Assembly: GCA_021234155.1 (NCBI GenBank)
Contig: JAJEKV010000008.1
Span: forward strand, 17,152,006-17,216,005
DNA from: Isoetes taiwanensis
Taxonomy: Eukaryota > Streptophyta > Lycopodiopsida > Isoetales > Isoetaceae
Direction of reading: 5' to 3'
DNA length: 64,000 nucleotides
The position numbers and the translations under genes were made by a program. The notes under the pieces are model-generated. The model saw only the letters and a list, made by a program, of their open reading frames with translations, made no database searches and was not told where the DNA came from. Below, one piece after another: positions 34,965 through 44,879 of the stretch (the first letter of the stretch is position 1; the number at the start of each line of letters is the position of its first letter).

Positions 34965-37022
34965 TAATGTGGCCTCGATTAAAAACCGTAGTTTTAGAAC
35001 TCTAGATTTCTAAAGGTTTGCTGGGGTATTCGTATCTGAATGCGTATGAAGCTGACGCTGGCATGTGGGTTTTGGGAAGAAGCTGTATGTAGTGCTTGCG
35101 AAGGTCGAGCTGCAGATAAGATCCCTCGAGCACCCTAGGCCTATGGCGAGCAGCCAAGGCCTTTCTAAATCCGTTCCTTGCAGGTGTCGGCATGGCCATG
35201 AAGCGGATGGGCATGCCCTTTTTTCATATTTGCTGTGCTCGGTGGTTCTTCAAACAGGTGAGCGCCTCCGTCCTTGTGTCTTGTTTTTGTGCTCGCTTGT
35301 TGATTATGTCTTTGAGGAAGACGGCACGAAAGGGGAGGGGTGCAGTAGCTCATGCCCCCATCCTGGCTGTTGGTGCGATGCCTGCCATATCTGCTAGTGC
35401 ACAGACGCATCTTATCCGGCTTGTTGCTGCCATGCCTGGGACATCTAGCTCTGGGCAGACCCAAGAGCCTCCTGCCATGCCCAATTCCTCCATGAGTTGG
35501 GGGGCAATTGACGTGTCTGTCACATTAGTTCTGTCAGGCCAAGGACATGCCCTTAGTTTCTATGAAGTCTTATCACCCTTTTGTGATTGAAGATGCATAA
35601 TCGGGGTTGTTGCCTTGGAGAGGGGCTCGTCTGCAGATCACTTATATGTCCAGAGTGTTTTGAGAGCACGTTATAAAACTCCTAAGGCAATCAATGGAAC
35701 TATCAAGAGAGACTTCAACTGGCCATGTAAGCCAGCTAGTGTTGTTTTGCTCTGTAAGGTGCTTAAGAATAGGAGGCTCCACTGCTTTGAAGGGATGGTG
35801 GGCTACTGTATGAAGGATATCGGAAAGGTGCATTATTCATGTCATCTGCAGTGACTGATTCCATGATAGAAAAGGGTAGGAACCTCTACTTGCGATGGGG
35901 TGCTAGAGATACCAAGGGCCTCTGTGTTCTTGACAATCGCAACCTCTTGAATAAGGCAGCGCATTTTGTTTGCTATCATGAGGGACGCCGCGTCACACTG
36001 AGTCTGAGTTTCACTTTGGCTAGAATGATTAGAAGCGACAAGTATACTCTGTCCAGCAGCTGGATAATCCCCTCTAACACAGCCCACGTCAATGAACACA
36101 AGGTCCATGCAGCCTGGAGGGTCCTCCTCAATCCTACTCGTTGCATGCCATCAGATATCCGAACAATCCTATATGGCGGCCGGTGGCTATGTGCGATTGA
36201 GAAAATGGGCCTAGCGGTGGAGATGCTTGGGATGACTCGGTCCCTGCTGATGAGTCTGATGAGAATTTCCATGACCTGTGTGACCCTACGTTCAGCCCTG
36301 AGCTTGTCATACCTGACCACAATGTTGATTACATTCCAGTCTACACAGAAGATCACACCATGGCTGTTGGCCTGTTAGATGTTTCGTGATTGTACAACTT
36401 TCTTTATGTATTGCTTTTCTCATTGCAGGTTTGAAAATGGAAGTGGATGCGGCCATCCTATGCTCCATATAGATTCTTTCATCATTAGTTCTAGCGTTGA
36501 TGGTTCAGATTGGTGCTGAAATGCATAGGATGGCAGCTTCAATGCGCATTCTCAGGTGCCAACTCCGCAGGTTCTACTTAGCAATTGACACTGCGATGAG
36601 CAGTGTTGCGATGGAGCGCGTCTGAATGGTGCAACATCCCGAGCTTCATACTCTTAGATCCCACATGAGCCTTGCAAGAGCGCTTCTCTCACAAGAGATC
36701 CGGGAATTGGATACCGTCATAAGGTAGGCTAGCTCTGGATGCGCAACTAGCTTCATGTGTTCATGTTTATGTCCTCTTGCTTTCGTGTGATATTCTTCCT
36801 TTGTGCTGTTATTGTAATAGCGAGCAAGCCACCTCTGTATGCCGTGTTTGTGCTGTGAAGAAAGAGTCGATGTGGTTAATTTGCTTCATTTGCCGTGTTG
36901 TATTCATGCATTGTTGTGTTGTATTCATGTGCTTCTGTATTGTATTCATGTGCTGCTGTGTTGTACAGGCTGGAGCGTGGCTGACTACTGCTCCAACCCA
37001 TGGTGTTGGGTCATGGCATTCC
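34965..37022 (+). mobile_element. 2.06-kb insert with HUH/Rep-like relic, bounded by 32-bp repeats
   Basis: The DNA between the two exact 32-bp repeats is GC-richer than its flanks. It holds one long decayed plus-strand reading frame (35192-36395) with Rep-like motifs. The 3' third (36400-37020) is non-coding, with CATGTGCTGCTGTGTTGTA-type direct repeats near 36900-36965. No obvious terminal inverted repeats were seen. Rolling-circle-like HUH transposons such as Replitrons are one candidate class; this is an inference. Confidence 0.5.
35192..36395 (+). pseudogene. HUH/Rep-type endonuclease-like ORF, decayed
   Basis: Frame A runs 35192-35854 with one internal TGA (35588-35590); frame B continues 35839-36378; a third frame gives an acidic tail (DDSVPADESDENFHDL) to about 36390. 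Key parts: VVALERGSSADHLYVQSVLR, which fits the H-hydrophobic-H metal-binding motif with the second His replaced by Tyr; FEGMVGYCMKDIGKVHY, where YCMKD fits the catalytic Tyr-x-x-Lys motif of Rep endonucleases; and NLYLRWGARDTKGLCVLDNR, AARMIRS-like and SSWIIPSNT. These enzymes nick one DNA strand and stay bound through Tyr. The family name rests on motif spacing only; a Replitron Rep is my best guess. It is inactive, given the stop, the frameshifts and the changed His. Confidence 0.45.
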
Positions 37023-37054
37023 TATAGTCATTCCAAAATACGTGATCAAATCTA
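37023..37054 (+). repeat. 32-bp direct repeat, right copy
   Basis: Identical by eye to 34933-34964. The flanking bases differ on both sides (C and G here; A and T in the left copy), so the repeat is exactly 32 bp. Confidence 0.9.
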
Positions 37055-37498
37055 GTGGGTCATGGAATGCCATTGGTTACATCACTTACCTATTTGGCAT
37101 ACAATTGACGATTGGCGAACAAAATAGTGATCAACTATTAGAAATTGTCCATTTGATCCCCATTCGTAGAATATTATATTATTATATAAAAGGCCCTTGA
37201 GCTAAACGGAATAAAGTAAATCAACTTCACCAACCAAAGATAAATTTTTGCACCATCTACCGCACAAGTTTTCGATGGACTTTTTTGGTAAATTAGAGAA
37301 TAATGATATCCTCCTTTTGTTATACAAGTGAGAGAATGATTGAGTGATTTAACCTCTTCATATTCACCACTTTCCATTGTAAAAATACAAGGATTCTATA
37401 TCAAAATATGAAGAGATAGCCTGTCACTAATTGAATCTTCTTCTACCCTTGGGACTAAGCTATTAGAATTCACATCATGTGATATGACTGAAGGAGTT

Positions 37499-39235
37499 TT
37501 ATTCTGCCACAATGCCTTCACTAGCATGAGCAAAAATATTAGATACCAAAACATAAGATGATGGGTTCTCTGGATCCAATTCTAGAATAAGGTTTGCTGT
37601 ACGTTTTAGAAGTTCATCACTATAAGACTTCCAGTGTGATCCAATTAAGGCTTTCCATGACATGGTTTCAGGTTGGAAAGGCATGTTGCAAATCAGATTT
37701 TCAGCCTCCTGTAGTAACTCTATTCTCCTCAACAGATCAACTATGCAGTTAAAATGCTGCAATGTTGGTGTTATCTTGTAAACTCCGCTGATGGCAGTAA
37801 AGAAATGGCAGCCTTCCCTCAACATACCAGCATGGCCACATGCTGACAGAAGGCTGTTAAAAGTCACTTCATTGGGCCTTAAGCTGTCCAAGTTCATCTG
37901 TTCAATGACTTCGATAGCCTTCTTGGCATCCCCATGATTTGCATAAGCTGCAAGCATGCCATTCCATGATATAACATTTTTCTGCACCATCGTTTCAAAT
38001 AATGCCAGTGCTTCATCTATGCTCCCACACTTAGCATACATGTTTATGAGAGAATTATGCACAGACGTAAATGAATAGTATCTACTATTTCTGACGTGTC
38101 TGTGTATCCACTTACCTTTTGAAAGGGCTGCATTTGAGGTGCATGCATCAAGAATACTAATAAATGTTATCTCGTTAGGCATGACATCAGCGTTCTGCAT
38201 TAGCTCAAAAAATTGAAGCGCCTCATTTAGCTGACCTTGTTGAGCATAACCTGATATCATAGCATTCCATGAGACAACATCTTTTTCAGGCATTTTTTGG
38301 AACATCTGAAATGCATTCTCCATCTGTCCATGTTGGACATAACCTGTAATCATGGCATTCCAAGATAAGACATCCCTCTGAGGCATTTGTTGAAGGAAAT
38401 ATAGGGCCTCTTTTAGATGTCCATGCTGTGAATATGCTGTGATCATGGTATTCCAGGACACTCGATCACGCTGAGGACTTAGTAAAAAGAACTGAAAGGC
38501 ATCAGATAGCAAATTGTGCTGTGCATAAGCTGATATCATTGAATTCCAAGAGACTTGATTCTTCTGAGGCATATGTTGAAAACAAATCTCGGCCTCCCTA
38601 AGGTGCCTATATTCTGAGTAGCCGGCAATCATAGCATTCCATGAAATAACATCCCTTTGAGGCATTTGTTGAAACAAATGAAGGGCTTCTTGGAGATCGC
38701 CTTGCATTGCATATGCAGAAACCATAGTATTCCATGAGACCACGCTTTTCCTTGGCATTTGTTCAAAGAGTTCCCTGGCCAACTGAATCAGTCCATGACT
38801 GATGTAAGATTTTATCATAATATTCCAGGAAACACAATTTGGGCAGCGCATCTTGTCAAATACAGCCCTGGCATCCTGAAGTGCCCCGCATTTTCCATAC
38901 ATGTTAATAATACAATTACACATAAATCTGTTTTCCAAATCATAATCAATAATGTACTTATGAATGCGCTTGCCTTGACATAAATCCTTTGCTCTGATGC
39001 ATTTCTGAAGAAGGAAAACGATGCTTGATATGCCCAAGATCCCTTCGTCCTTCTTTCTAAGAGTTGCCCCACCTGGAAGTCCTATCTGGCTAGATACTGC
39101 CTGGGACTCTGTCACAAATTTCCCATGCCAGATCTGTAAGGTTCTATTGTTTCCTTCCACGAGGTAACTACTGTGAAAGGGAGATGATGTTAGTCCACAA
39201 ACATTAGTATGAGGACGAGAAATGTGGTTGCTCAT
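37499..39235 (-). CDS. PPR protein (S-type repeats, E1 end), intronless
   Basis: Single exon, 578 residues, ATG at 39233-39235. The N terminus is a leader of about 70 residues rich in Ser and basic residues, fitting an organelle target signal. From about residue 130 come seven near-perfect 31-residue S-type repeats of the form VVSWNxMIxxYxxxGxLxEA followed by LFxxMPxRD. They are followed by one L-S pair with HRHVRN/LINMYAKCGSIDEALALF and an E1-like end, ILELDPENPSSYVLVSNIFA. There is no E2, E+ or DYW domain. PPR proteins bind organelle RNA one base per repeat. Using residues 5 and last of each repeat (mostly N and D), the predicted site is pyrimidine-rich, mainly U. No break was seen; the missing DYW means any editing would need a partner. 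Confidence 0.88.
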   Translation of the reverse strand: MSNHISRPHTNVCGLTSSPFHSSYLVEGNNRTLQIWHGKFVTESQAVSSQIGLPGGATLRKKDEGILGISSIVFLLQKCIRAKDLCQGKRIHKYIIDYDLENRFMCNCIINMYGKCGALQDARAVFDKMRCPNCVSWNIMIKSYISHGLIQLARELFEQMPRKSVVSWNTMVSAYAMQGDLQEALHLFQQMPQRDVISWNAMIAGYSEYRHLREAEICFQHMPQKNQVSWNSMISAYAQHNLLSDAFQFFLLSPQRDRVSWNTMITAYSQHGHLKEALYFLQQMPQRDVLSWNAMITGYVQHGQMENAFQMFQKMPEKDVVSWNAMISGYAQQGQLNEALQFFELMQNADVMPNEITFISILDACTSNAALSKGKWIHRHVRNSRYYSFTSVHNSLINMYAKCGSIDEALALFETMVQKNVISWNGMLAAYANHGDAKKAIEVIEQMNLDSLRPNEVTFNSLLSACGHAGMLREGCHFFTAISGVYKITPTLQHFNCIVDLLRRIELLQEAENLICNMPFQPETMSWKALIGSHWKSYSDELLKRTANLILELDPENPSSYVLVSNIFAHASEGIVAE

Positions 39236-39279
39236 GCCGGAGCCATATCCTAGAAATATTTAACGTTTATCCATCAATC

Positions 39280-39590
39280 ATTCATCTCACCAGTAATCGC
39301 TTTCTCTTCTGCTTCAACCGCTTACCTATTTGTCCAATAGGTATTTAATGCTTACTCTACATTCGTTTCTACACTCTACTTTCTAGTTCTACTTCTTACT
39401 TTCTGCATGCATGCAAACACCACTGGGTTCTCATGGTTTTTCTCAAGGGAAGTCGCCAATTTTCAATCTCATACGTCCTCTTAAACGTCTCCTCAAATCT
39501 GGGCCCTTCTTTTGGTACAAACGGTCCATATCCTTTCTCACCTCCTCCACACCTAGGGTTGGCCCATCGGGCAACCCAAAAATATTTAGC
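39280..39590 (+). repeat. Dispersed repeat, copy B
   Basis: Second copy of the repeat at 34225-34540, same orientation, about 80 percent alike by eye. It lies just upstream of PPR1 (whose start is at 39235, minus strand), so it may carry part of that gene's 5' region. Confidence 0.8.
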
Positions 39591-39599
39591 ACAGAAGGT

Positions 39600-40466
39600 G
39601 TTCTACAAGTAGCAGCTGAAAAGCATGTTAAGAAAATACCTTATGTTTGTATGCTGAAGGATCAACATTCTTGATGTTAGCCTTCTTTACAGCCATGGTT
39701 GCAAACCATTGAATGTTCTTCAATTCAGCACTGATTATCCAATCCGCATATGGAACATCACATTAATAAGGAAATAACCACCTGCACATACCATTTTATC
39801 TGTCAATCCTCCACATGCTGGCCAGGATTTTGCGTTTCCATCTTCAACGCTGTCAAAATATGGTAGATTGCACATGCTAACATACAAATGCTCTTCTTTT
39901 TTGAATTACTCCACAAAAAATATGAGCCGGATCTATCTTCTTAAGAGTTTCGCATATTCCTGTGGTTTTTGTGGCTGCCCTGCCTTTTGTAGACTCCTGA
40001 ACTTGGTTTAACCCTGTTTTCTTAATGTCAGGAAATCTTCAAGATATGTGCATTAGGTTCCTGATGCTGAGGATTTGTTTCTGCTATTTAGTCTAACTTT
40101 TGAGGATGCATCAGAAACCCTGCATTTCTAATGCCAGCGACATTTGCAGACATGGAAATTTTTTCTTGCTGCATCTTCTTGGTTTTACAGTTGAGCATGG
40201 CTGTTATTGATGTATATTAGATTTTGAACATGAGGGTTCTCTTGAAGTTTCTGAACCAACAACTATACTCACAGTCTGAACGCTTTACCATGGAGCACAA
40301 AGTATCCAACCATTTAAGAACCTTAGCGTATGTTTCCACGACGCAGACCCGACTTCAAAATCGCTGGTCGAGTCAGGTCCGGGAGTTCCCGCGCCAGTCC
40401 GGCTCGGAAGAAATCGGTTCCAGTCTATTATGGACAAAAGTTTTATAGTCTGTTTGCCAATAACTT
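39600..40466. other. Intergenic DNA between PPR1 and the tRNA
   Basis: No conserved ORF. CTTGGTTTTACAGTTGAGCATGG-like splice words near 40180 have no coding partner. CCAATAACTT directly before the tRNA fits the A-rich start region of plant tRNA genes. Confidence 0.35.
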
Positions 40467-40540
40467 GGCCTATTAGCTCAGTTGGTTAGAGCGTCGTGCT
40501 AATAACGCGAAGGTCGCAGGTTCGAAACCTGCATAGGCCA
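40467..40540 (+). tRNA. tRNA-Ile (anticodon AAU)
   Basis: 74 bp, no intron. Acceptor arms GGCCTAT and ATAGGCC pair fully, with discriminator A at 40540. Box A is TAGCTCAGTTGG; the anticodon loop is CTAATAA, with anticodon AAT; the T arm is GCAGG-TTCGAAA-CCTGC. It matches the standard plant cytosolic tRNA-Ile(AAU) almost base for base. CCA is not encoded, as expected for a nuclear gene. Confidence 0.97.
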
Positions 40541-40552
40541 CGTATCAATTGG

Positions 40553-40556
40553 TTTT
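40553..40556 (+). terminator. Pol III T-run terminator
   Basis: TTTT begins 13 bases after the tRNA 3' end, a normal distance for pol III termination. Confidence 0.6.
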
Positions 40557-41272
40557 ATGTATAGGAATTTTAGCTTCACATCCTGCATACCACATATCAA
40601 TTGGTTTGGTTTTTTGTAGCTTCACATTCTACATATTTTTTCGGTGAATAGAATTTGGCCATAGTTTTTTCTTTGTATGTGAAGGAGCATGCTAGTTAGT
40701 TTAACCCTAATAAGGAATATTGAAGAAGCATATACTGTTTTTGTTACTCGTGGTTTGCGTCCAAGCGATTGCAAATTGAAGAACAAAGTGGACCTAAGCT
40801 AGGGGAATTTTTGTTTCATAGTCTAATTAGGAATGTTCTTTGTTGTTCCTTTAGTGCAAAATTGTTGGGCAAAAACTATGTTAGGATGTATTATGACCAT
40901 GAACGTTGAGAATATACAGAATAAGAGATTTTGAGTTCATTCAATCTGTGGGGTCCTTAAATCCTATTCCTTTTTTTTCTTCTTCTTCTTCAAATAGACA
41001 CAATCTCTTCTTTATAGGTCCCTTAATTCTACCAAGTTCCATGCAATGATCTTCATAAAGATGTGGAGATTGGAGAGGGAGAATAAATGGAGCATTGGTA
41101 GAACAATGCATCCCTTTGCTTCTACTCTACATGATCTGTTTATCAGAGGAATCTTATAGTCCTAACTATTGTTCCGACTTAATGTAATTTAAGTCTCAGA
41201 ATATCTTAAAAGTGTGATTCTATATTTAACAATCAGAATCTGTAACATAATCTTTGTTGCCCAATCAGAGTT

Positions 41273-42928
41273 GTGGTTCTGATACGGCACAGAAATAAGC
41301 TTACGTGGCACTGTATATGGGATAAGCCTCCAGAGCTCGTTGCTTTGGCAAAAATGGCCGATCTGATCAGCGTTAAGCTGAGGAATCTGCAACACCATGG
41401 TTGCCACAGAACTGGTTTTTGTCCCGACTATGAGGATGGTAAGCTTCTGGAACTAGTCCCTTTTACATCTTTGAGAAATGAATTCTTGTTCAGATGGGCA
41501 TTTTTCAGCAATGTAAATCATCCAGTGATCGCGAGAGTATTAAATAGAAGAAATTCATTCTTGACCACAGCATACTCTGGTCGTGGTAGTGTAGGAAGTC
41601 CCAGGGACAATTTAGGTATAAACAGCATTGCCAATATCTTGAGAAGATGTGGAAATGAAAAGAATTTATTAGAAGGCAAACGGATCCATGATGTTATTAT
41701 CAAGAGAGGGCTGGAGGGTGACAGATTTTTGGGGAATCATCTTATTCTCATGTATTGCAAATGTGGGAATTTGCAGATAGCTAGAACAGTGTTTGATAAT
41801 ATGCCTCGCCGAAATACCTTCTCCTGGAATATCATGATTGCAGGATATGTGCAACATGGGGACCTGAAGGAAGCCCTGGTGCTCTTCAAGAAAATGCCTA
41901 AGCGGGATGTGGTGTCTTGGAATGTTGTCATAACAGGATGTGCACAATATGCATTGATTAGTGAAGCACGCAACCTTTTTGACCAAATGCCAGAAAGGAG
42001 TGTGGTGTCATGGAATGCCATGATATCTGCCTATGGCCAGCAGGGGAAAATTGCAGAGGCTCTGGAACTTTTTAGACAAATGCCTACACGGGATGTAATC
42101 TCATGGACTGCCATGGTTGAAGCATATACCCTTCAAGGTCTGATAAATGAAGCTCTTGAGCTCTTTGAGCAAATGCCTCAAAGGGATGTTATCTCATGGA
42201 ACACCATACTAGTCGCTTATGTACAGAAAGAACAGCTGAATGAGGCTCTTGAGTTTTTCCACAAAATGCCAGAAAAGGATGTCGTGTCATGGAATGTGAT
42301 AATTGCAGGCTTTATACAGCAGGGTCAATTTAAAGAGGCTGTGCAACTATTTGAAGAAATGCCTGAGCAGGATATTATTTCATGGAATTCTATGATTGTA
42401 GCATACTCAAGGCTAGGACAAATTACAGAAGCCCAGCACTTGTTTAATCAAATGCCAGAAAAAACTGTGACCTCTTGGAATACTATGATCACAGCATATG
42501 CTGAGCAAGGTCATTGCAAGGAGGCACTCAGTATCTTTAAAGGAATGCAGCTTCAAGGAATGCATCCTGACACATCTACTTTTAACAGTGTCTTATTTGC
42601 ATGTAACCATGATGGCTTATTAGATGAGGGATGCCTTATATTTCTCTCAATAAGCCAAGGCCATTGCATCGGACCAACAATAGAACATTATAGTTCTATT
42701 GTCGACCTTCTTGGCAGGTCGTGCGAGTTGGATGTCGCCGAGGCTTTTATAAATAACATGGCAATGCAACCTGGTGCATCTGCATGGACATCTTTGCTTG
42801 GTTCTTGTAGACAAGATGTTGCAGCAGAACGAGCAAAGCGTGCTGCCAACCATCTTTTCCAGTTGGACCCAGGAAGTTCTGCTCCATATGCATTGCTGTC
42901 AAACGTGTATGCTATGGTTGGTGCATGA
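41273..42928 (+). CDS. PPR protein (S-type repeats), intronless, probably truncated
   Basis: Single exon, up to 551 residues. MADLISVKLRNLQ, 26 residues in, is an alternative start. The N terminus may be an organelle signal. LEGKRIHDVIIKRGLEGDRF and MYCKCGNLQIARTVFDNMP lead into about eight tandem 31-residue S repeats (SWNxMIxxYxQxGxxxEALxL form), then MHPDTSTFNSVLFACNHDGL and an E1-like end LDPGSSAPYALLSNVYAMVG. The reading frame then stops at 42926-42928, where related proteins continue. It is the same architecture as PPR1 on the other side of the tRNA; the two are divergent and probably paralogues. Residue pairs at positions 5/last (N-D, N-S, N-D, T-D, N-D, N-D, N-T) predict a U-rich site with one G. 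The lost C terminus leaves its function in doubt. Confidence 0.78.
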   Translation: MVLIRHRNKLTWHCIWDKPPELVALAKMADLISVKLRNLQHHGCHRTGFCPDYEDGKLLELVPFTSLRNEFLFRWAFFSNVNHPVIARVLNRRNSFLTTAYSGRGSVGSPRDNLGINSIANILRRCGNEKNLLEGKRIHDVIIKRGLEGDRFLGNHLILMYCKCGNLQIARTVFDNMPRRNTFSWNIMIAGYVQHGDLKEALVLFKKMPKRDVVSWNVVITGCAQYALISEARNLFDQMPERSVVSWNAMISAYGQQGKIAEALELFRQMPTRDVISWTAMVEAYTLQGLINEALELFEQMPQRDVISWNTILVAYVQKEQLNEALEFFHKMPEKDVVSWNVIIAGFIQQGQFKEAVQLFEEMPEQDIISWNSMIVAYSRLGQITEAQHLFNQMPEKTVTSWNTMITAYAEQGHCKEALSIFKGMQLQGMHPDTSTFNSVLFACNHDGLLDEGCLIFLSISQGHCIGPTIEHYSSIVDLLGRSCELDVAEAFINNMAMQPGASAWTSLLGSCRQDVAAERAKRAANHLFQLDPGSSAPYALLSNVYAMVGA

Positions 42929-43279
42929 TGTAGGGGAAAATGAAGACATAGCAAGCATGTTGACTTCACTATACAAATTAAGAGGAAAGACAGAAGGCCA
43001 CCCATTTGTGGCCTGATCAATGCAGGATGCTCATATAAAGAAAGAATAGTGGTCCACAAGGTTGCATATATGTTAATTGCTGCTAATTTACTTCAGTCCG
43101 CTGGAGGAAAACGTGACCATAATCCCGTTGGACGTTTGTTTCAATTGGCTAACAAGCAACTAGAAAGAAGAGGAAATGACACTTTGGAGCCATGCAGTAC
43201 AACTCTGATATCAAATGCAACAATTTGGCGCCTGATTGAGGAGGAATTGAAAGCCATTGTTAATATTGAACCACTTTGA
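42929..43279 (+). pseudogene. Out-of-frame E/E+-like remnant after PPR2
   Basis: In the next frame, 42930-43013 reads GENEDIASMLTSLYKLRGKT and ends in a stop. After that INAGCSYKERIVVHKVAYML resembles the E2/E+ segment (W/G-CSWIEV-xVHKF) of PPR proteins. The rest, to 43279 (SAGGKRDHNPVGRLFQLANK), resembles nothing I know. A frameshift near 42925 would explain why PPR2 stops early. Confidence 0.45.
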
Positions 43280-43912
43280 ACAAATACTATTAAAATTTTC
43301 ATTTGTAAAACCAATAAAGAAGACATAATAAGGTGCTATCGCACTCTGGATTGCCCGACAATCTGTTGCATGTGTGGTGGTGGTCGTGTGATGTTTTTTT
43401 TGCCACTCCCTTATTAATCTAGATTGAAAGGGAGGGCTACATTTTTCAACAGTTTCATGGTTGAAAAGCTTGACAACCCAATTCGATACAAACCTTTATA
43501 CTTAACAGAAAAAGGAATGCAGAAGCTCGCTTGCTTTTGATTCGTCCGACCTGTTTAGGAAAAGTATGTTAAGTCGGAAAAGAAAAAGCGCCTCCCCCTT
43601 TTGCCAAAACCATGGCTATCCTTGGAAGCAAATAATAGATAGTAGTTTTAACGTCACGCCACTAGGCAGCATCCAACTGGACATGTGACCACACACCACA
43701 TTACATTGCTCGGTTGGGCCCTGCCCCCAACCACCTTTCATTGCGTACATAAGCATGGTTTCATCATTATATACAAGAAGACAAGACAAGACAAGAATTT
43801 AGCGCAATTTAGCGCTGGCATGGCCAACACCTTGTGCACCCTGGGGTGGGATTCATTTGTGGGAAATTTTGGAGGTTGTATAAGTTTTATGTAAGAAGTT
43901 CTTGTGACACCC

Positions 43913-43930
43913 CTGGGAGTTGAACCCAGG
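43913..43930 (-). other. tRNA-like box B (SINE or tRNA fossil)
   Basis: The minus strand reads CCTGGGTTCAACTCCCAGG, a T-arm with box B GGTTCAACTCC (43916-43926 on the plus strand). No box A or acceptor stem is found at the right distance. Confidence 0.35.
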
Positions 43931-43953
43931 TATGACCGTCAGTGTGACGCCCA

Positions 43954-44031
43954 CGGTGTAGGTAGAGCATCAAATATGGGCCCTTTCCCATTCGGTGTAG
44001 GTAGAGCATCAAATATGGGCCCTTTCTCATT
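43954..44031 (+). repeat. 39-bp tandem duplication
   Basis: CGGTGTAGGTAGAGCATCAA begins at 43954 and again at 43993. The two 39-bp units differ at one or two bases. The duplication lies just outside the left end of the large TIR transposon. Confidence 0.9.
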
Positions 44032-44117
44032 CTCATGAAAGGGCCGTGAAAAATCATTGCCCTGTGCTTGGTTCGGGAAATTTTTCACTAACTAAAGGAA
44101 AATTTCCTGTAAACCAT

Positions 44118-44139
44118 GGGTAAAAGCACGTTGTGGTGT
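44118..44139 (+). repeat. Left terminal inverted repeat
   Basis: GGGTAAAAGCACG(T)TGTGGTGT pairs with the right end. It is followed by a C-rich stretch (TTTGTCCCCCCTGTCCCCCC) that is also present after the left end of the 60.9-kb copy. Confidence 0.85.
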
Positions 44140-44392
44140 TCCAATTAATTTGTCCCCCCTGTCCCCCCAAAATGTGGCGTTGCATCCACCACTTTTGTGG
44201 TATGAAAGTATAATTATGGCACCGCTCAGCTGCCGTTATTTAAGAATAGAGGCCCAATTTGTGGGGGAAATTCTAATTTCAAAAACTAAAATTCAAATTC
44301 AAATTCAAATTCCTATTCTTTGGCCCCTTCTTTTTTTTTTGCCTACGTTACGTTCTTTGGCTCCTCCCTGCTTTGCAAGCTCCAATCCATTA

Positions 44393-44848
44393 ATGGATAT
44401 GGATGTCAATGAGGTAATCATCCACAAACCCATTTCGAGACGAGGGAGAAAGCGAAGAAGAACCAAGGAACAAGAAATGTTGAAGAAAAGACGCCAGAGG
44501 AAAAGAAGAAGAGAAGAAAAATTGGAGCTTGCAGAATTGGCAGAAGGATCCAGTTCATCAAGAAGTGCAAGCAGTAAACGCCGTATTGTCCTTAATTTGC
44601 TAATGTCTTTCCATAAACAGACCAAAAGAATGGAGGATAGCACGAAGAAAGAAAATTTACTTGATTTTTTGAGGGATAAAACATTGGAAAAATTCATAGG
44701 TGAAGAATTAAAGGATTTGGAAGCCAAGAGCATCGTTATAAGGAGCCTCTGGGACTCCATGCAGACTGTCAAACTCTCTACCAGCAATGAATGCCTAGCA
44801 GCCAAGAATAGCTGCCTTGCAATGTACGTACCACGCCGTCGACATTAA
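44393..44848 (+). CDS. Transposase remnant, N-terminal basic region
   Basis: From ATG 44393 the product begins MDMDVNEVIIHKP and has a strongly basic stretch, RGRKRRRTKEQEMLKKRRQR, then ELKDLEAKSIVIRSLWDSMQ. It aligns along its length with the ORF at 61763-62119 in the second copy (KRKRTREQETLKKRKQRKR and HLKDSEVKSHVIKNIRESIQ). The basic region may bind DNA or act as a nuclear signal. It is followed by a frame break and then the block at 44880-45140, so it is one exon or segment of a larger decayed gene. Confidence 0.6.
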   Translation: MDMDVNEVIIHKPISRRGRKRRRTKEQEMLKKRRQRKRRREEKLELAELAEGSSSSRSASSKRRIVLNLLMSFHKQTKRMEDSTKKENLLDFLRDKTLEKFIGEELKDLEAKSIVIRSLWDSMQTVKLSTSNECLAAKNSCLAMYVPRRRH

Positions 44849-44879
44849 AACAAGTGACAAAATCAGCCCGGTGAGATCT

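Noticed and set aside
35839-36356. Minus-strand ORFs opposite the HUH relic
   Set aside because: No motif; the plus frame carries the conserved Rep-like blocks.
43913-43930. A full tRNA gene on the minus strand
   Set aside because: Only the T arm fits; there is no matching acceptor stem or box A.
44305-44805. 166-codon minus-strand ORF
   Set aside because: Shadow of the transposase N-terminal ORF, which has a counterpart in the second copy; the shadow does not.
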